This document shows positions 51,433 to 60,525 of a stretch of DNA of 64,000 nucleotides, piece after piece; the stretch's first letter is position 1, and every line of letters begins with the position of its first letter. The position numbers and the translations under genes were made by a program. Below the pieces are notes generated by a model. It worked only from the letters and a program-made list of their open reading frames with translations. It ran no database searches and was not told where the DNA came from. Source of the DNA: Rhodococcus sp. (in: high G+C Gram-positive bacteria) (GTDB lineage Bacteria > Actinomycetota > Actinomycetes > Mycobacteriales > Mycobacteriaceae); assembly GCF_023264675.1 (NCBI RefSeq), contig NZ_JAHFVG010000021.1, positions 30,718 through 94,717 of the forward strand. The letters are read 5' to 3'.

Positions 51433-51885
51433 ATGACCAAAGCCATGCCCGAAAACACTGCTTCTGGAACTGTCGCTTTCGTTCAGGCCACTTGGCACAG
51501 CGACCTGGTCGACCGCGCCCGTCAGGGATTCGTCGCCGAGTTCGCCGGTGACGTCGACGTCTACGAGGTGCCAGGTGCCTTCGAGATTCCGCTGCACGCG
51601 CAGCGCCTCGCGCGCACCGGCCGTTACTCGGCGATCGTCGCCGCAGCGCTCGTCGTGGACGGCGGCATCTACCGTCACGAATTCGTGGAAACCGCCGTCA
51701 TCGACGGCCTCATGCGCGTTCAGCTCGACACCGATGTACCGGTGTTCTCCGTGGTGCTGACGCCTCACCACTTCCACGAACATGCAGACCACAACGAGTT
51801 CTTCTCGGCTCACCTGGAGAAGAAGGGCACCGAGGCAGCCCGCGCCGTTGCCCGCACCTTGGAGTCCCTGAAGAAGATCGGCTAG
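51433..51885 (+). CDS. ribH: 6,7-dimethyl-8-ribityllumazine synthase, RibH2-like
   Basis: A 150-residue lumazine synthase, last-but-one step of riboflavin synthesis. 'VAFVQATWHSDLVDRARQGFVAEF', 'VYEVPGAFEIPLHAQRLARTGRYSAIVAAALVVDGGIYRHEFVETAVIDGLMRVQLDT' and 'PVFSVVLTPHHFHEH' show the phosphate-binding loop and catalytic histidine. The H/E pattern and 'HEHADHNEFF' resemble RibH2-type (as in Brucella) rather than the usual actinobacterial RibH. No other rib genes are here, so a second riboflavin-type synthase in another locus is likely. Confidence 0.88.
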   Translation: MTKAMPENTASGTVAFVQATWHSDLVDRARQGFVAEFAGDVDVYEVPGAFEIPLHAQRLARTGRYSAIVAAALVVDGGIYRHEFVETAVIDGLMRVQLDTDVPVFSVVLTPHHFHEHADHNEFFSAHLEKKGTEAARAVARTLESLKKIG

Positions 51886-52895
51886 TCGCGATACATGTCG
51901 ACGACGGCCAGATATCGGCCGAGGTCGCCGGGGTAGCCCGAGATGCGCATCCGTGTCGGCGTCCACGTTCCCGGTTGTTCGCGCGAGTTCGTTCGCACCG
52001 TGATCTCTTCGTGCCCGTCGCTACCGAGTAGACGTCGGTGAGCTGCCGCGATGAGCGGGCGGTCCTCGGGATGAAAGACCTCCTCGCCGGACGAGACATC
52101 CCGCCATTGCACCCACGGCGGAGGCTGCTCGCACAGCCACATCGCGAGATACCCGTGGGGCGGGGCCAGCAGAGCAGGGTAGATGCCGTGCCCTTCCAGC
52201 CCCCGTTGCCGGGCGAGGACGTCGAGGATCGGTTTGTCGGGTTCGATGGTGTCGGTGACGTCGTGCCACAGCACACGCACGCCGACCTCGCCGGGCTCGA
52301 GGCATGCACGAGCATGGCAGTGCCAGCGCATGATTCGGCCGTCGGCGTGCAGCACGCTGAACGAGCCCTCCCAGTGTCCGCCCTCGGCGGGAGCCAAGCA
52401 CAAGGCGAACAGTCCTGCTGTGTCGTCGAACCTGATGGATTTTGCGTAGTACTCGGCGGGGGTTCGCTCCGGAACGTGCGCGGCAGGTTCGACGCCCGAC
52501 ATCATCGACGCCTCCTGTGTCTGCGCGATGACGCCCTTCTCCAACAGCCAACTGACGGCCGATGCCGTGCGCGGCGGCCCGGGATCGAGATCCGCTGCAC
52601 CGATCCACAACTGCAGTGCATGAGTTGCCCCCGTCGGCCCGACGACCGGGTCGGCGACGAGTTTGATCGCCATCGTGCCGTTCCGACGGCGAAGCTCGGT
52701 CACTTCCTCGTGGCGGCCGGAGGCATCGAGTGCGCGCTTCAGAAAAGCATCGATGACGATCTTCGGATCGGGCGAGAGTCGTTGAAGTGATAGGGATTCG
52801 GTGAGACTGCGCGGATTTCCGCCCTTGGCGACGATATTCATCTCGCCGGGGACGAGAGTCTCGATCAGCGTCCAGTCGGGCGACGAGCCGGTCAT
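51882..52895 (-). CDS. PAS/GAF-like domain protein coupled to P450
   Basis: A 337-residue protein of the DUF5593/DUF5628-like type. The N-terminal half has a GAF-like area ('IVIDAFLKRALDASGRHEEVTELRRRNGTMAIKLVADPVVG'), the middle and C-terminal part PAS-like ('SVLHADGRIMRWHCHARACLEPGEVGVRVLWHDVTDTIE', 'WRDVSSGEEVFHPEDRPLI'). It has no HTH, kinase or cyclase output. ATG 52895 overlaps the stop of the P450 gene upstream (ATGA), so the two are made together. A sensing or partner role for the P450 is inferred only from coupling. Confidence 0.7.
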   Translation of the reverse strand: MTGSSPDWTLIETLVPGEMNIVAKGGNPRSLTESLSLQRLSPDPKIVIDAFLKRALDASGRHEEVTELRRRNGTMAIKLVADPVVGPTGATHALQLWIGAADLDPGPPRTASAVSWLLEKGVIAQTQEASMMSGVEPAAHVPERTPAEYYAKSIRFDDTAGLFALCLAPAEGGHWEGSFSVLHADGRIMRWHCHARACLEPGEVGVRVLWHDVTDTIEPDKPILDVLARQRGLEGHGIYPALLAPPHGYLAMWLCEQPPPWVQWRDVSSGEEVFHPEDRPLIAAAHRRLLGSDGHEEITVRTNSREQPGTWTPTRMRISGYPGDLGRYLAVVDMYRD

Positions 52896-54259
52896 CGTGT
52901 GCGTACTTTCATTCGCAAGTTCCGAGGTTTCAGAGTGAGTGCTTCCCCGATGTCGAGTCGGTAGCGATCGTCCAGCTCGAAATCGAACGTGCGCACCAGT
53001 TCGGCGAGAGTTGCCACCGATTCGTGCAGCGCGAACTGGCGTCCGATGCACCCTCGCATCCCCGTCCCGAACGGACGGTAGGCCTGCGCAGGCCGAGTGC
53101 GAGCGCGCTGCGGCGAGAATCGGTCAGGATCGAAGTGCTCGGCGTCCGGGCCCCACACCGGGTCGCGATGCAGAGCAAGCGTCAGGACGAATACCCAGTC
53201 GCCCGCCTTCATCGGGTACTTTCCGGACGCCAGCGAGGTGTCCGTGCGTGCCTTGCGAAAGTATCCGGGCGCCGACGGCCACAGTCTCAACGTTTCGTCG
53301 ACGACGCTGCGGGTGTACCGCATCTTGGGGATGTCCTCGAACGACGGCGTCCGGAAGCCGTCCGCCTCGGCGCGCACCCGCTCGGCCACGCCCGGATGAC
53401 GCGCGAGAAAGTACAGCGCGAACGCGAGTGTCCCTGCTGTTGTCTCGTTGCCCGCGACCAGGAAGGTCAACACCTGGTGCCGGATATTGACCTTGTCCAG
53501 TAGTTCGCCGGTCTCGGGGTCGGGGGTGTGCAGCATCAGATCGAGCAGGTCGTCGTGCCGAACGTCGCCCTCGGCGATGCGGGCGTCGATGACGTCGTCG
53601 ACGACGCCGTGCACGTAGGCGATGTCCCGTTCGTTCCGCGCACGGTCGCCTCCGCGGAAGATGCGCATGAACGGCAGATCGTTCGACGTCCGATTCACGT
53701 GGCCGAGTACCCGGACGATTGCCGCCACGAACTCGTTTTCACCTTCGCCGGCAAACGAGTCGAAGCTGTAGCCGAATCCGGCCCGTGACATGTTCTCGAG
53801 CGTCAGCTTGTTCAGGTCCGCAGTGACATCGACGAACGAGTGAGGGCGCGCGGTCCAGTGCTCGACGAGTTCGGCGGCGACCGTGGTCATCACACCGTGG
53901 TAGCGGCGCATGGCGTCGCGGCTGAATCCTGGCATCAGGATTCGGTGTGCGGCAGCCCAATTGGGTTCGGAATTGAAAGCGGTGAACAGCCCGTCGCCTC
54001 CGAGTGCCCGCAATTTACGGTGCGGTAGGGCAAGGAATTTGGCGAATCGACTTTCGTCGTTGAGTTCGGCGACGAGTTCGGCTCCACTGACGATCACCAG
54101 GCGGTGCCCGAGAATCTTGCGCTCGAAGATGGGGCCGAGTTCGGCGGCCATCCGAAGCTCGCGCTGGGTGGGCTTGGCGGCGTCGACGCTCAGAACATCG
54201 CCTAGTACCGGCAACCGAAAGCGGGGAGTCGGTATGTTCACCTGGTCATCATGCCTCAT
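52892..54259 (-). CDS. cytochrome P450, BM3 haem-domain-like
   Basis: A 455-residue P450 that reads like the haem domain of CYP102 (BM3) without its reductase. The I-helix is 'FLVAGNETTAGTLAFALYFLARHP', the K-helix ExxR 'ETLRLW', and the haem loop 'YRPFGTGMRGCIGRQFALHES' (FxxGxxxCxG). The C-terminus 'FDFELDDRYRLDIGEALTLKP' parallels BM3. Electrons must come from partners elsewhere; no reductase is next to it. The likely substrate is a fatty acid, by family. Start ATG 54259; a GTG lies one codon upstream. Confidence 0.92.
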   Translation of the reverse strand: MRHDDQVNIPTPRFRLPVLGDVLSVDAAKPTQRELRMAAELGPIFERKILGHRLVIVSGAELVAELNDESRFAKFLALPHRKLRALGGDGLFTAFNSEPNWAAAHRILMPGFSRDAMRRYHGVMTTVAAELVEHWTARPHSFVDVTADLNKLTLENMSRAGFGYSFDSFAGEGENEFVAAIVRVLGHVNRTSNDLPFMRIFRGGDRARNERDIAYVHGVVDDVIDARIAEGDVRHDDLLDLMLHTPDPETGELLDKVNIRHQVLTFLVAGNETTAGTLAFALYFLARHPGVAERVRAEADGFRTPSFEDIPKMRYTRSVVDETLRLWPSAPGYFRKARTDTSLASGKYPMKAGDWVFVLTLALHRDPVWGPDAEHFDPDRFSPQRARTRPAQAYRPFGTGMRGCIGRQFALHESVATLAELVRTFDFELDDRYRLDIGEALTLKPRNLRMKVRTR

Positions 54260-54298
54260 CACATGACAGGTGAGCCCGACTCCCCGTCGGGTGAGGTA

Positions 54299-55252
54299 TC
54301 AGTCGTTGGCGTGCAATGCCGCATTCAGCTCGACGCCGGTGCCCTTCCACGGCACTACCTCGACGGCGCCGGAGACCGAGTTGCGACGGAACAGCAAGTT
54401 GCTGTTGCCGCTCAGCGTTGCCGCTTTCACGACGGTTCCGTCGGGGCCGGTGACCTTGGTACCAGCGGTGATGTAGAGGCCTGCCTCCACGACACAGTCG
54501 TCGCCGAGCGAGATTCCGAGACCGGAGTTGGCGCCGAGGAGGCAGCTCTTGCCGACGGAGATGACGTTCTTTCCGCCGCCCGAGAGGGTGCCCATGATGG
54601 AGGCACCGCCGCCGACGTCGGATCCGTCACCGACGACGACTCCCGCCGAGATGCGACCCTCGACCATCGAGTTACCGAGAGTGCCTGCGTTGAAGTTGAC
54701 GAATCCCTCGTGCATGACCGTCGTTCCACTGGCCAGGTGCGCACCGAGTCGGACGCGGTCGGCGTCGGCGATGCGCACACCGGACGGCGCGACGTAATCG
54801 ACCAGGCGAGGGAACTTGTCGATGCTGAAGACGGTGACCTGGCCGCGGGCACGCAAGCGCGCGCGCACGGACTCGAAGCCGTCGACCGCGGCGGGACCGA
54901 AATTGGTCCAGACGACGTTGGCGAGAAATCCGAACTGGCCGTCGAGGTTCAGTCCGTGCGGCTGGACCAGGCGGTGGGACAGCAAATGCAGGCGGAGGTA
55001 GACGTCGTGGGCATCGGTGGGGGCGTCGTCGAGAGTGGAGATGGTGGTGCGTACCGCGACGACGTCGACTCCACGAGCCTCGTCAGGTCCGACGAGGTCG
55101 GCGAACTCGGCGGGGATGTCGGATCCGGTCAAGCGGGTGGTGCCCGTCGAATCGAATTCGCCCAGTTCGGGGCTGGGGTACCAGGTGTCGAGGACGACGC
55201 CGCTGGTGGTGATGTTGGCAATTCCGATTGCAGATGCTCCCTGTGCGCTCAC
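54299..55252 (-). CDS. dapD: tetrahydrodipicolinate N-succinyltransferase DapD
   Basis: A 317-residue acyltransferase of the lysine/DAP pathway, transferring succinyl from succinyl-CoA. It has the actinobacterial N-terminal domain ('[17 protein letters not shown]') and a left-handed beta helix ('[32 protein letters not shown]', '[28 protein letters not shown]'). It is nearly collinear with M. tuberculosis DapD. GTG 55252 gives the family start ('[10 protein letters not shown]'); a longer frame to 55312 is not supported. Confidence 0.96.
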   Translation of the reverse strand: MSAQGASAIGIANITTSGVVLDTWYPSPELGEFDSTGTTRLTGSDIPAEFADLVGPDEARGVDVVAVRTTISTLDDAPTDAHDVYLRLHLLSHRLVQPHGLNLDGQFGFLANVVWTNFGPAAVDGFESVRARLRARGQVTVFSIDKFPRLVDYVAPSGVRIADADRVRLGAHLASGTTVMHEGFVNFNAGTLGNSMVEGRISAGVVVGDGSDVGGGASIMGTLSGGGKNVISVGKSCLLGANSGLGISLGDDCVVEAGLYITAGTKVTGPDGTVVKAATLSGNSNLLFRRNSVSGAVEVVPWKGTGVELNAALHAND

Positions 55253-55329
55253 AGCTATCGAGAATACGGGGTGCAGGTGTAGACATGGTTCGAGGTAGTG
55301 GGGAACCGACATGATCCGGGGGATCGACT

Positions 55330-56256
55330 GTGAACATCAGAACCAAGATTCGACGTACGGCGGTTGTCGCACTCCTGTGCGCGGGGGTGGCTACCGTGCA
55401 GACGCCTGCTGCGTCCGCTGCGCCCACCTGCGCGGGAGCAGGCGCCGCGCCGGTGAAGGTAGCTCAGATCGGCGGTGCAGCGCTGGAAGGTCTCGCTGTC
55501 GACGGCCTCGGTCGCCTCTACACCACCGACATTCTGAGCAGCCGCGTCTACCGCATCGACGCTCCCGGCCTTCCTGCCTACCCGATCGCGACGGTGCCCG
55601 GCGGGGGCGGCGCGCTCGCCTGGATGCCCGACGGCACTCTTCTCGTCGGCTACGGAGCCAACCCGCTCGTTCTCGTCGGCGATGTCGTCAAAGCTGCCGG
55701 GATCGTCCGGCTGAACGTCGACACTCTGCAGACGACTCCGTTCGCTACCGGGCTGAGTGCGGCTAACGGTCTCGCCGTGGCCGGAGACGGAACGGTGTAC
55801 GCGACAAATGATTTCGGTAGCCTGATCGGCCAGATCAAGCCCGACGGAACGGTGAATCCGGCGTGGGCGCGGTTCCCGAGCGCCAACGGTGCCGTGCTCG
55901 ACGATGCCGGGCAGTACCTCTATGTGTCCCGCACGTTCGTCAACTCGGGTGTCAGCCGAATCCCGATCGCGAATCCCTCGGCTCCCGAGAGCATTCTCGA
56001 TCTGAACGGCCTCGATTCGCTGAGCGCACCCGACGGCCTGACGATCGATGCGGCGGGCAGGCCTGTCGTGCCGTTCAACGTTCGTGGCCAGATCGTCCGC
56101 ATCGACGCCCCCGGCCAGTACTGCGTCCTCGGCAGTGGTATTCCGACATCGAGTGTGGTCATCTACGGGCGTGGTGACCAGGGATTTTCTTCCGGAAGAT
56201 TGTTCCGAGCCGGCTTCGACGGCGCGGTGTACGAGATCCCGGGCGGAAGGATTTAA
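55330..56256 (+). CDS. secreted SMP-30/strictosidine-synthase-like beta-propeller
   Basis: A 308-residue exported protein. The signal peptide is '[31 protein letters not shown]'. Blade repeats are seen: '[25 protein letters not shown]', '[17 protein letters not shown]', '[24 protein letters not shown]' and '[18 protein letters not shown]'. This is the gluconolactonase-like propeller fold; the ligand is unknown. GTG 55330 starts it. It lies between divergent dapD and downstream dapE. Confidence 0.82.
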   Translation: MNIRTKIRRTAVVALLCAGVATVQTPAASAAPTCAGAGAAPVKVAQIGGAALEGLAVDGLGRLYTTDILSSRVYRIDAPGLPAYPIATVPGGGGALAWMPDGTLLVGYGANPLVLVGDVVKAAGIVRLNVDTLQTTPFATGLSAANGLAVAGDGTVYATNDFGSLIGQIKPDGTVNPAWARFPSANGAVLDDAGQYLYVSRTFVNSGVSRIPIANPSAPESILDLNGLDSLSAPDGLTIDAAGRPVVPFNVRGQIVRIDAPGQYCVLGSGIPTSSVVIYGRGDQGFSSGRLFRAGFDGAVYEIPGGRI

Positions 56257-56265
56257 GCTGCTCGG

Positions 56266-57360
56266 GTGAGTTTTCCCGAGCTTGATTTGTGCGCTGATCC
56301 GATCGACCTGACCGCAGCCCTGGTCGACATCCCGTCCGTCTCGGAGGACGAGTCGGTCATCGCGGACGCGGTGGAAGCGGCGCTGCGCGCACAGACCACC
56401 GGCTTCGAGATCGTCCGCAACGGCAACGCGGTGCTGGCCAGGACCGATCGTGGGCTGAAGAGTCGGGTTCTGCTGGCCGGGCACCTCGACACCGTGCCTA
56501 TCGCCGACAACGTGCCGAGTCGTCGGGAACCCGGTCACGCCGAGGGGGACGTCATCCACGGCTGCGGGACGGTCGACATGAAGTCAGGGGATGCGGTGTT
56601 TCTGCATCTGGCGGCGACCATCGCCGATCCGGCGCACGACTTGACGCTGGTGTTCTACGACTGCGAGGAGATCGAGGCCACCAAGAACGGTCTCGGTCGC
56701 ATCGAGCGCGAACTTCCGGAGTGGCTGCAGGCCGATGTGGCGATCCTGGGTGAGCCCACCGGCGGTTTCATCGAGGCCGGCTGTCAGGGCACGTTGCGAG
56801 TTCGTCTCTCGGCCAAGGGGACTCGTGCCCATAGTGCGCGTTCGTGGTTGGGTGACAATGCAATTCACAAGTTCGGCGCCGTGTTGAACCGGCTGGCGGC
56901 GTATCAGCCGCGCCAGGTCGATATCGATGGATGTGTGTATCGCGAAGGTTTGCAAGCTGTCCGGATTTCCGGCGGAGTCGCGGGCAACGTCGTACCCGAC
57001 GCGGCCGAACTCGACGTCAACTTCCGGTTCGCCCCCGATCGCAGTGTGGAACAGGCCGTCGAGCATGTTCGTGACCTGGTCGACGGTTTGGATCTTGGCT
57101 TCGAGCTCACCGACTCCTCGGCGGGGGCCCTTCCCGGGCTGTCCGCCCCCGCGGCGGCCGAGCTGATCGAGGCTGCCGGCGGGCAGTTCAGAGCCAAGTA
57201 CGGCTGGACCGACGTGTCCCGGTTCTCGGCCCTCGGAATTCCCGCCGTGAACTACGGGCCGGGTGATCCGAACCTGGCTCACAAGCGAGACGAGCGAGTC
57301 CCGACGGCGCAGATCACCGACGTCACCCGCGTGCTGCGTGGGTATCTGGAGACTTCCTGA
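56266..57360 (+). CDS. dapE: succinyl-diaminopimelate desuccinylase DapE
   Basis: A 364-residue M20 metallopeptidase of the DAP pathway. Metal ligands are in '[15 protein letters not shown]' (H, D), '[15 protein letters not shown]' (D), '[18 protein letters not shown]' (E), and the C-terminal '[15 protein letters not shown]' (H). The dimerisation domain is between ('[27 protein letters not shown]'). GTG 56266 starts 9 bases after the propeller gene. With dapD and dapC it supplies lysine and meso-DAP. Confidence 0.95.
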   Translation: MSFPELDLCADPIDLTAALVDIPSVSEDESVIADAVEAALRAQTTGFEIVRNGNAVLARTDRGLKSRVLLAGHLDTVPIADNVPSRREPGHAEGDVIHGCGTVDMKSGDAVFLHLAATIADPAHDLTLVFYDCEEIEATKNGLGRIERELPEWLQADVAILGEPTGGFIEAGCQGTLRVRLSAKGTRAHSARSWLGDNAIHKFGAVLNRLAAYQPRQVDIDGCVYREGLQAVRISGGVAGNVVPDAAELDVNFRFAPDRSVEQAVEHVRDLVDGLDLGFELTDSSAGALPGLSAPAAAELIEAAGGQFRAKYGWTDVSRFSALGIPAVNYGPGDPNLAHKRDERVPTAQITDVTRVLRGYLETS

Positions 57361-57385
57361 TCCCACCGCCGGATAACCTGTCCGA

Positions 57386-58129
57386 ATGGATGAGGAGAAG
57401 GCAGTAAAGCACAAGGGTCCGGTTGTTCTGCGGCGCGGACGCAACTCCGAGTCCACCACCTCGGATCAGAGACTGCTCGACGAGCGTGGGCCGGGAAACT
57501 GGATACATTCCGATACGTGGCGAGTGCTGCGCATCCAGAGTGAGTTCGTCGAAGGGTTCGGTGCGCTGGCCGAGGTCCCCAAGGCAGTCACGGTCTTCGG
57601 TTCGGCGCGCACACCTCGCGATCACGTCGAGTACGCCCGCAGCCGCGAACTCGGAACCGCTTTGGCCGAAGCAGGTTTCGCGGTCATCACCGGTGGCGGG
57701 CCCGGCGTGATGGAAGGCGCAAACCGCGGGGCGAGCAGCGCCGACGGATTCTCCATCGGCCTCGGTATCGAGCTTCCCTTCGAGCAGGGTCTCAACGATT
57801 GGGTCGATCTGGGAATCAACTTCCGTTACTTCTTCGTGCGAAAGACGATGTTCGTCAAGTACTCCCAGGCATTCGTGTGCCTTCCGGGTGGGTTCGGTAC
57901 CCTCGACGAATTGTTCGAGGCGCTCACACTGGTGCAGACAGGCAAGGTCACGAGGTTTCCGATCGTTCTGCTCGGCACCGAATTCTGGTCCGGCCTGCTT
58001 GATTGGATCAAGAACACCTTGGTGGCCGAGGGCAAGGTATCGCCGTCGGATCTGGACCTGATCCACTGCACCGACAGCGTCGAAGAAGCAGTCCGCATCG
58101 TGACGAGTACTACGGGGGAATCGCTGTGA
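57386..58129 (+). CDS. LOG-family (TIGR00730) protein, longer paralogue
   Basis: A 247-residue LOG-type Rossmann protein. The motif pair 'FAVITGGGPGVMEGANRGA' and 'AFVCLPGGFGTLDELFEALTL' (PGGxGTxxE) marks cytokinin riboside 5'-monophosphate phosphoribohydrolase-like proteins. The first 55 residues form an extra basic N-terminal region. The stop overlaps the start of a shorter paralogue (GTGA). In actinobacteria the physiological substrate is uncertain; nucleotide 5'-monophosphate hydrolysis is the family reaction. Confidence 0.92.
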   Translation: MDEEKAVKHKGPVVLRRGRNSESTTSDQRLLDERGPGNWIHSDTWRVLRIQSEFVEGFGALAEVPKAVTVFGSARTPRDHVEYARSRELGTALAEAGFAVITGGGPGVMEGANRGASSADGFSIGLGIELPFEQGLNDWVDLGINFRYFFVRKTMFVKYSQAFVCLPGGFGTLDELFEALTLVQTGKVTRFPIVLLGTEFWSGLLDWIKNTLVAEGKVSPSDLDLIHCTDSVEEAVRIVTSTTGESL

Positions 58130-58662
58130 GTTTGAGTGTCTGCGTCTACTGCGCGTCCGGGCCGGTCGATGCGTCGTTCATCGAGCTGGCCCGTGAGCTC
58201 GGAACCGAGATCGGGGCGCGGGGCTGGCAGTTGGTGTCGGGCGGTGGCAACGTCTCGATGATGGGCGCCGTCGCCGAGTCCGCGCGTGCCGCCGGTGCCT
58301 TCACTGTCGGCGTCATCCCGAAGGCCCTGGTTCATCGCGAGGTGGCCGACGTCGACGCCGACGAGTTGATCGTCACCGACACCATGCGTGAGCGGAAGAA
58401 GATCATGGAGGACCGCGCGGACGCGTTCATCACCCTGCCCGGTGGCATCGGCACGCTGGAGGAGCTCTTCGAGACGTGGACGGCCGGCTACCTCGGCATG
58501 CATGCCAAACCGATCGTGCTGCTCGATCCCGTCGATCATTACGCGGGTCTTCTGCAGTGGATCGACGGGCTGCAGGCAACCGGATTCGTCCAGCAGAGGG
58601 CACTGGATGCGCTGGTCAGGACTACTTCGGTGACGGAGGCTCTCGACGCCTGTTCGCTCTGA
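58126..58662 (+). CDS. LOG-family (TIGR00730) protein, shorter paralogue
   Basis: A 178-residue LOG protein: 'LVSGGGNVSMMGAVAESARAAG' and 'AFITLPGGIGTLEELFETWTAGYLG' (PGGxGTxxE). It is close to M. tuberculosis Rv1205, a LOG-type enzyme that makes cytokinins. GTG at 58126 overlaps the upstream LOG gene by 4 bases, so two diverged LOG proteins are made from one message. Confidence 0.93.
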   Translation: MSLSVCVYCASGPVDASFIELARELGTEIGARGWQLVSGGGNVSMMGAVAESARAAGAFTVGVIPKALVHREVADVDADELIVTDTMRERKKIMEDRADAFITLPGGIGTLEELFETWTAGYLGMHAKPIVLLDPVDHYAGLLQWIDGLQATGFVQQRALDALVRTTSVTEALDACSL

Positions 58663-58668
58663 GAGGTG

Positions 58669-58698
58669 AAAAGGTTACTCTGGAGTAGGGTAACTTTT
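58669..58698. promoter_or_regulatory. nested inverted repeat upstream of fadD6
   Basis: TACTC-TG-GAGTA (58676-58687) is flanked by imperfect AAAAGGTTAC / GTAACTTTT arms (58669-58698), 25 bases before the fadD6 ATG. The layout suits a TetR- or GntR-type fatty-acid regulator; none is next to it. Confidence 0.4.
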
Positions 58699-58723
58699 GT
58701 CACACCGCACACTAGGGGAGTTC

Positions 58724-60493
58724 ATGGCTGTCGATGCCCGTCAGAAAATTGGTGTAACCGATCTCGCGGTCGCGTTACCGAAAATGGTGACGGAGGTGCC
58801 GAGCCTGCTGCGCGGGGTTGCCGGCTTCACCCGAAAGCCGACTCACAAGGCATCGATCGGCAAGGTTTTCCAAGACACTGCTGCCAGGCGCGGCAACCAC
58901 TCGTTCGTGCGATTCGAAGGCGAATCGACGTCCTACGCGGATGCGAACGCGCTGGTCAACCAGTACGCGCATGTCTTCGAGGATCTCGGCGTCGAGCGCG
59001 GCGACGTCGTCGGCGTGCTGAGCAAGAATCGCCCCGAAGCATTGTTCGCGGCGCTCGCGGCGGTCAAGCTGGGTGCGACTGCAGGCATGCTCAACTACAA
59101 CCAGCGAGGCGACGTTCTCGAGCACAGCCTCGGGATTCTGTCCGCCAAGGTCCTCGTCCTCGACGAGAGCGCGCAGGAAGCTCTCGACTCCCTCGAATCG
59201 GCCCCGGAATCCCTTCCTCTGAAGAAGCTGGCCGAACTCGCGAAGACGCAGTCGACCGGCAATCCTTCGGTCACCGCCGAGATCCTGGCGAAGGAAAAGG
59301 CGTTCTACATCTTCACCTCGGGCACCACGGGTATGCCCAAGGCCAGCCTGATGAGTCATTTCCGCTGGCTCAAGTCGATGTCCGGTCTCGGGAACATGGG
59401 CGTGCGCCTGCGCGGCGACGATGTCATCTACTGCGCCCTGCCGCTCTATCACAACAATGCACTGACGGTGACGCTCTCCTCGGTGCTCGCGGGCGGCGCG
59501 ACCATGGCAATCGGTAAGCAGTTCTCGGTCAGCAACTTCTGGGAAGACGTTCGAGTCAACAAGGCCACGGCGTTCACCTACATCGGTGAGCTCTGCCGCT
59601 ACCTGCTGACGCAGCCGAAGAAGGCCGGCGACCGCGACAACACCATCAAACTCATCGTCGGCAACGGACTGCGTCCGGAGATCTGGGAAGAGTTCACCGA
59701 GCGTTTCGGTATCGAACGCGTCGCCGAGTTCTACGGCGCAAGCGAATGCAACATCGCGTTCGTCAACGCACTGAACATGAAGAAGACGGCGGGCATCTGC
59801 CCGCTCCCGTACGCCGTCGTCGAATACGACGAAGAGACCGGCAAGGCCAAACGCGGCAAGAACAGCAAGCTCAGCAAGGTCGGCTCGGGCGAGATCGGGC
59901 TGCTGCTCTCCAAGGTCACCGACCGAGCACCGTTCGACGGCTACTCCGACGACGACGCCAGCGAGAAGAAGCTGGTTCGCGACGGCTTCAAGGACGGCGA
60001 CTGCTGGTTCGACACCGGCGACCTCGTCCGCAAGCAGGGCTGGATGCACGTCGCCTTCGTCGACCGTCTCGGTGACACCTTCCGCTGGAAGGGCGAGAAC
60101 GTCGCGACCACGCAGGTCGAAGGCGCACTCGGTGGACACCCGGCGGTGGACGGTGCCGTCGTCTACGGCGTCGACATCGACGGCACCGACGGCAAGGCAG
60201 GCATGGCCGCAGTCACGCTGCGTGAGGGGGAGACGTTCGATGGCAAGGCCGTCGCCGCGCACCTCTACGACAAGCTGCCGACCTACGCCGTGCCGCTCTT
60301 CGTGCGCGTCGTGGACAGCCTCGAACAGACATCGACGTTCAAGAGCCAGAAGGTCGCTCTGCGCAAGCTCGGTTACGGCGACGACGCGGACAGCGAACTC
60401 TACGTCCTTCGCGGTAAGTCCGGTGGCTACGACAAGGCCTACGACGGCTACGTCGACGAGGTCGCAGCGGGTAAGGCACCCAGCGGCAAATAA
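58724..60493 (+). CDS. fadD6: long-chain acyl-CoA synthetase FadD6
   Basis: A 589-residue very-long/long-chain fatty-acid CoA ligase (FATP-like ANL family), activating or importing fatty acids. Motifs are 'FYIFTSGTTGMPKASLMSHFRW' (P-loop), 'EFYGASECNIAFVN', 'CWFDTGDLVRKQGWMHVAFVDRLGDTFRWKGENVATTQVE' and 'TSTFKSQKVALRKLGY'. It is very close in layout to M. tuberculosis FadD6. ATG 58724 with AGGGGAG is used; GTG 9 codons earlier is in frame but crosses the inverted repeat. Confidence 0.93.
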   Translation: MAVDARQKIGVTDLAVALPKMVTEVPSLLRGVAGFTRKPTHKASIGKVFQDTAARRGNHSFVRFEGESTSYADANALVNQYAHVFEDLGVERGDVVGVLSKNRPEALFAALAAVKLGATAGMLNYNQRGDVLEHSLGILSAKVLVLDESAQEALDSLESAPESLPLKKLAELAKTQSTGNPSVTAEILAKEKAFYIFTSGTTGMPKASLMSHFRWLKSMSGLGNMGVRLRGDDVIYCALPLYHNNALTVTLSSVLAGGATMAIGKQFSVSNFWEDVRVNKATAFTYIGELCRYLLTQPKKAGDRDNTIKLIVGNGLRPEIWEEFTERFGIERVAEFYGASECNIAFVNALNMKKTAGICPLPYAVVEYDEETGKAKRGKNSKLSKVGSGEIGLLLSKVTDRAPFDGYSDDDASEKKLVRDGFKDGDCWFDTGDLVRKQGWMHVAFVDRLGDTFRWKGENVATTQVEGALGGHPAVDGAVVYGVDIDGTDGKAGMAAVTLREGETFDGKAVAAHLYDKLPTYAVPLFVRVVDSLEQTSTFKSQKVALRKLGYGDDADSELYVLRGKSGGYDKAYDGYVDEVAAGKAPSGK

Positions 60494-60525
60494 GGAGCCG
60501 TCGGCCGCCGTGCCAGTATGAATTC

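Noticed and set aside
58775..60262. Open frame antisense to fadD6
   Set aside because: fadD6 is clear and the antisense reading lacks any domain.
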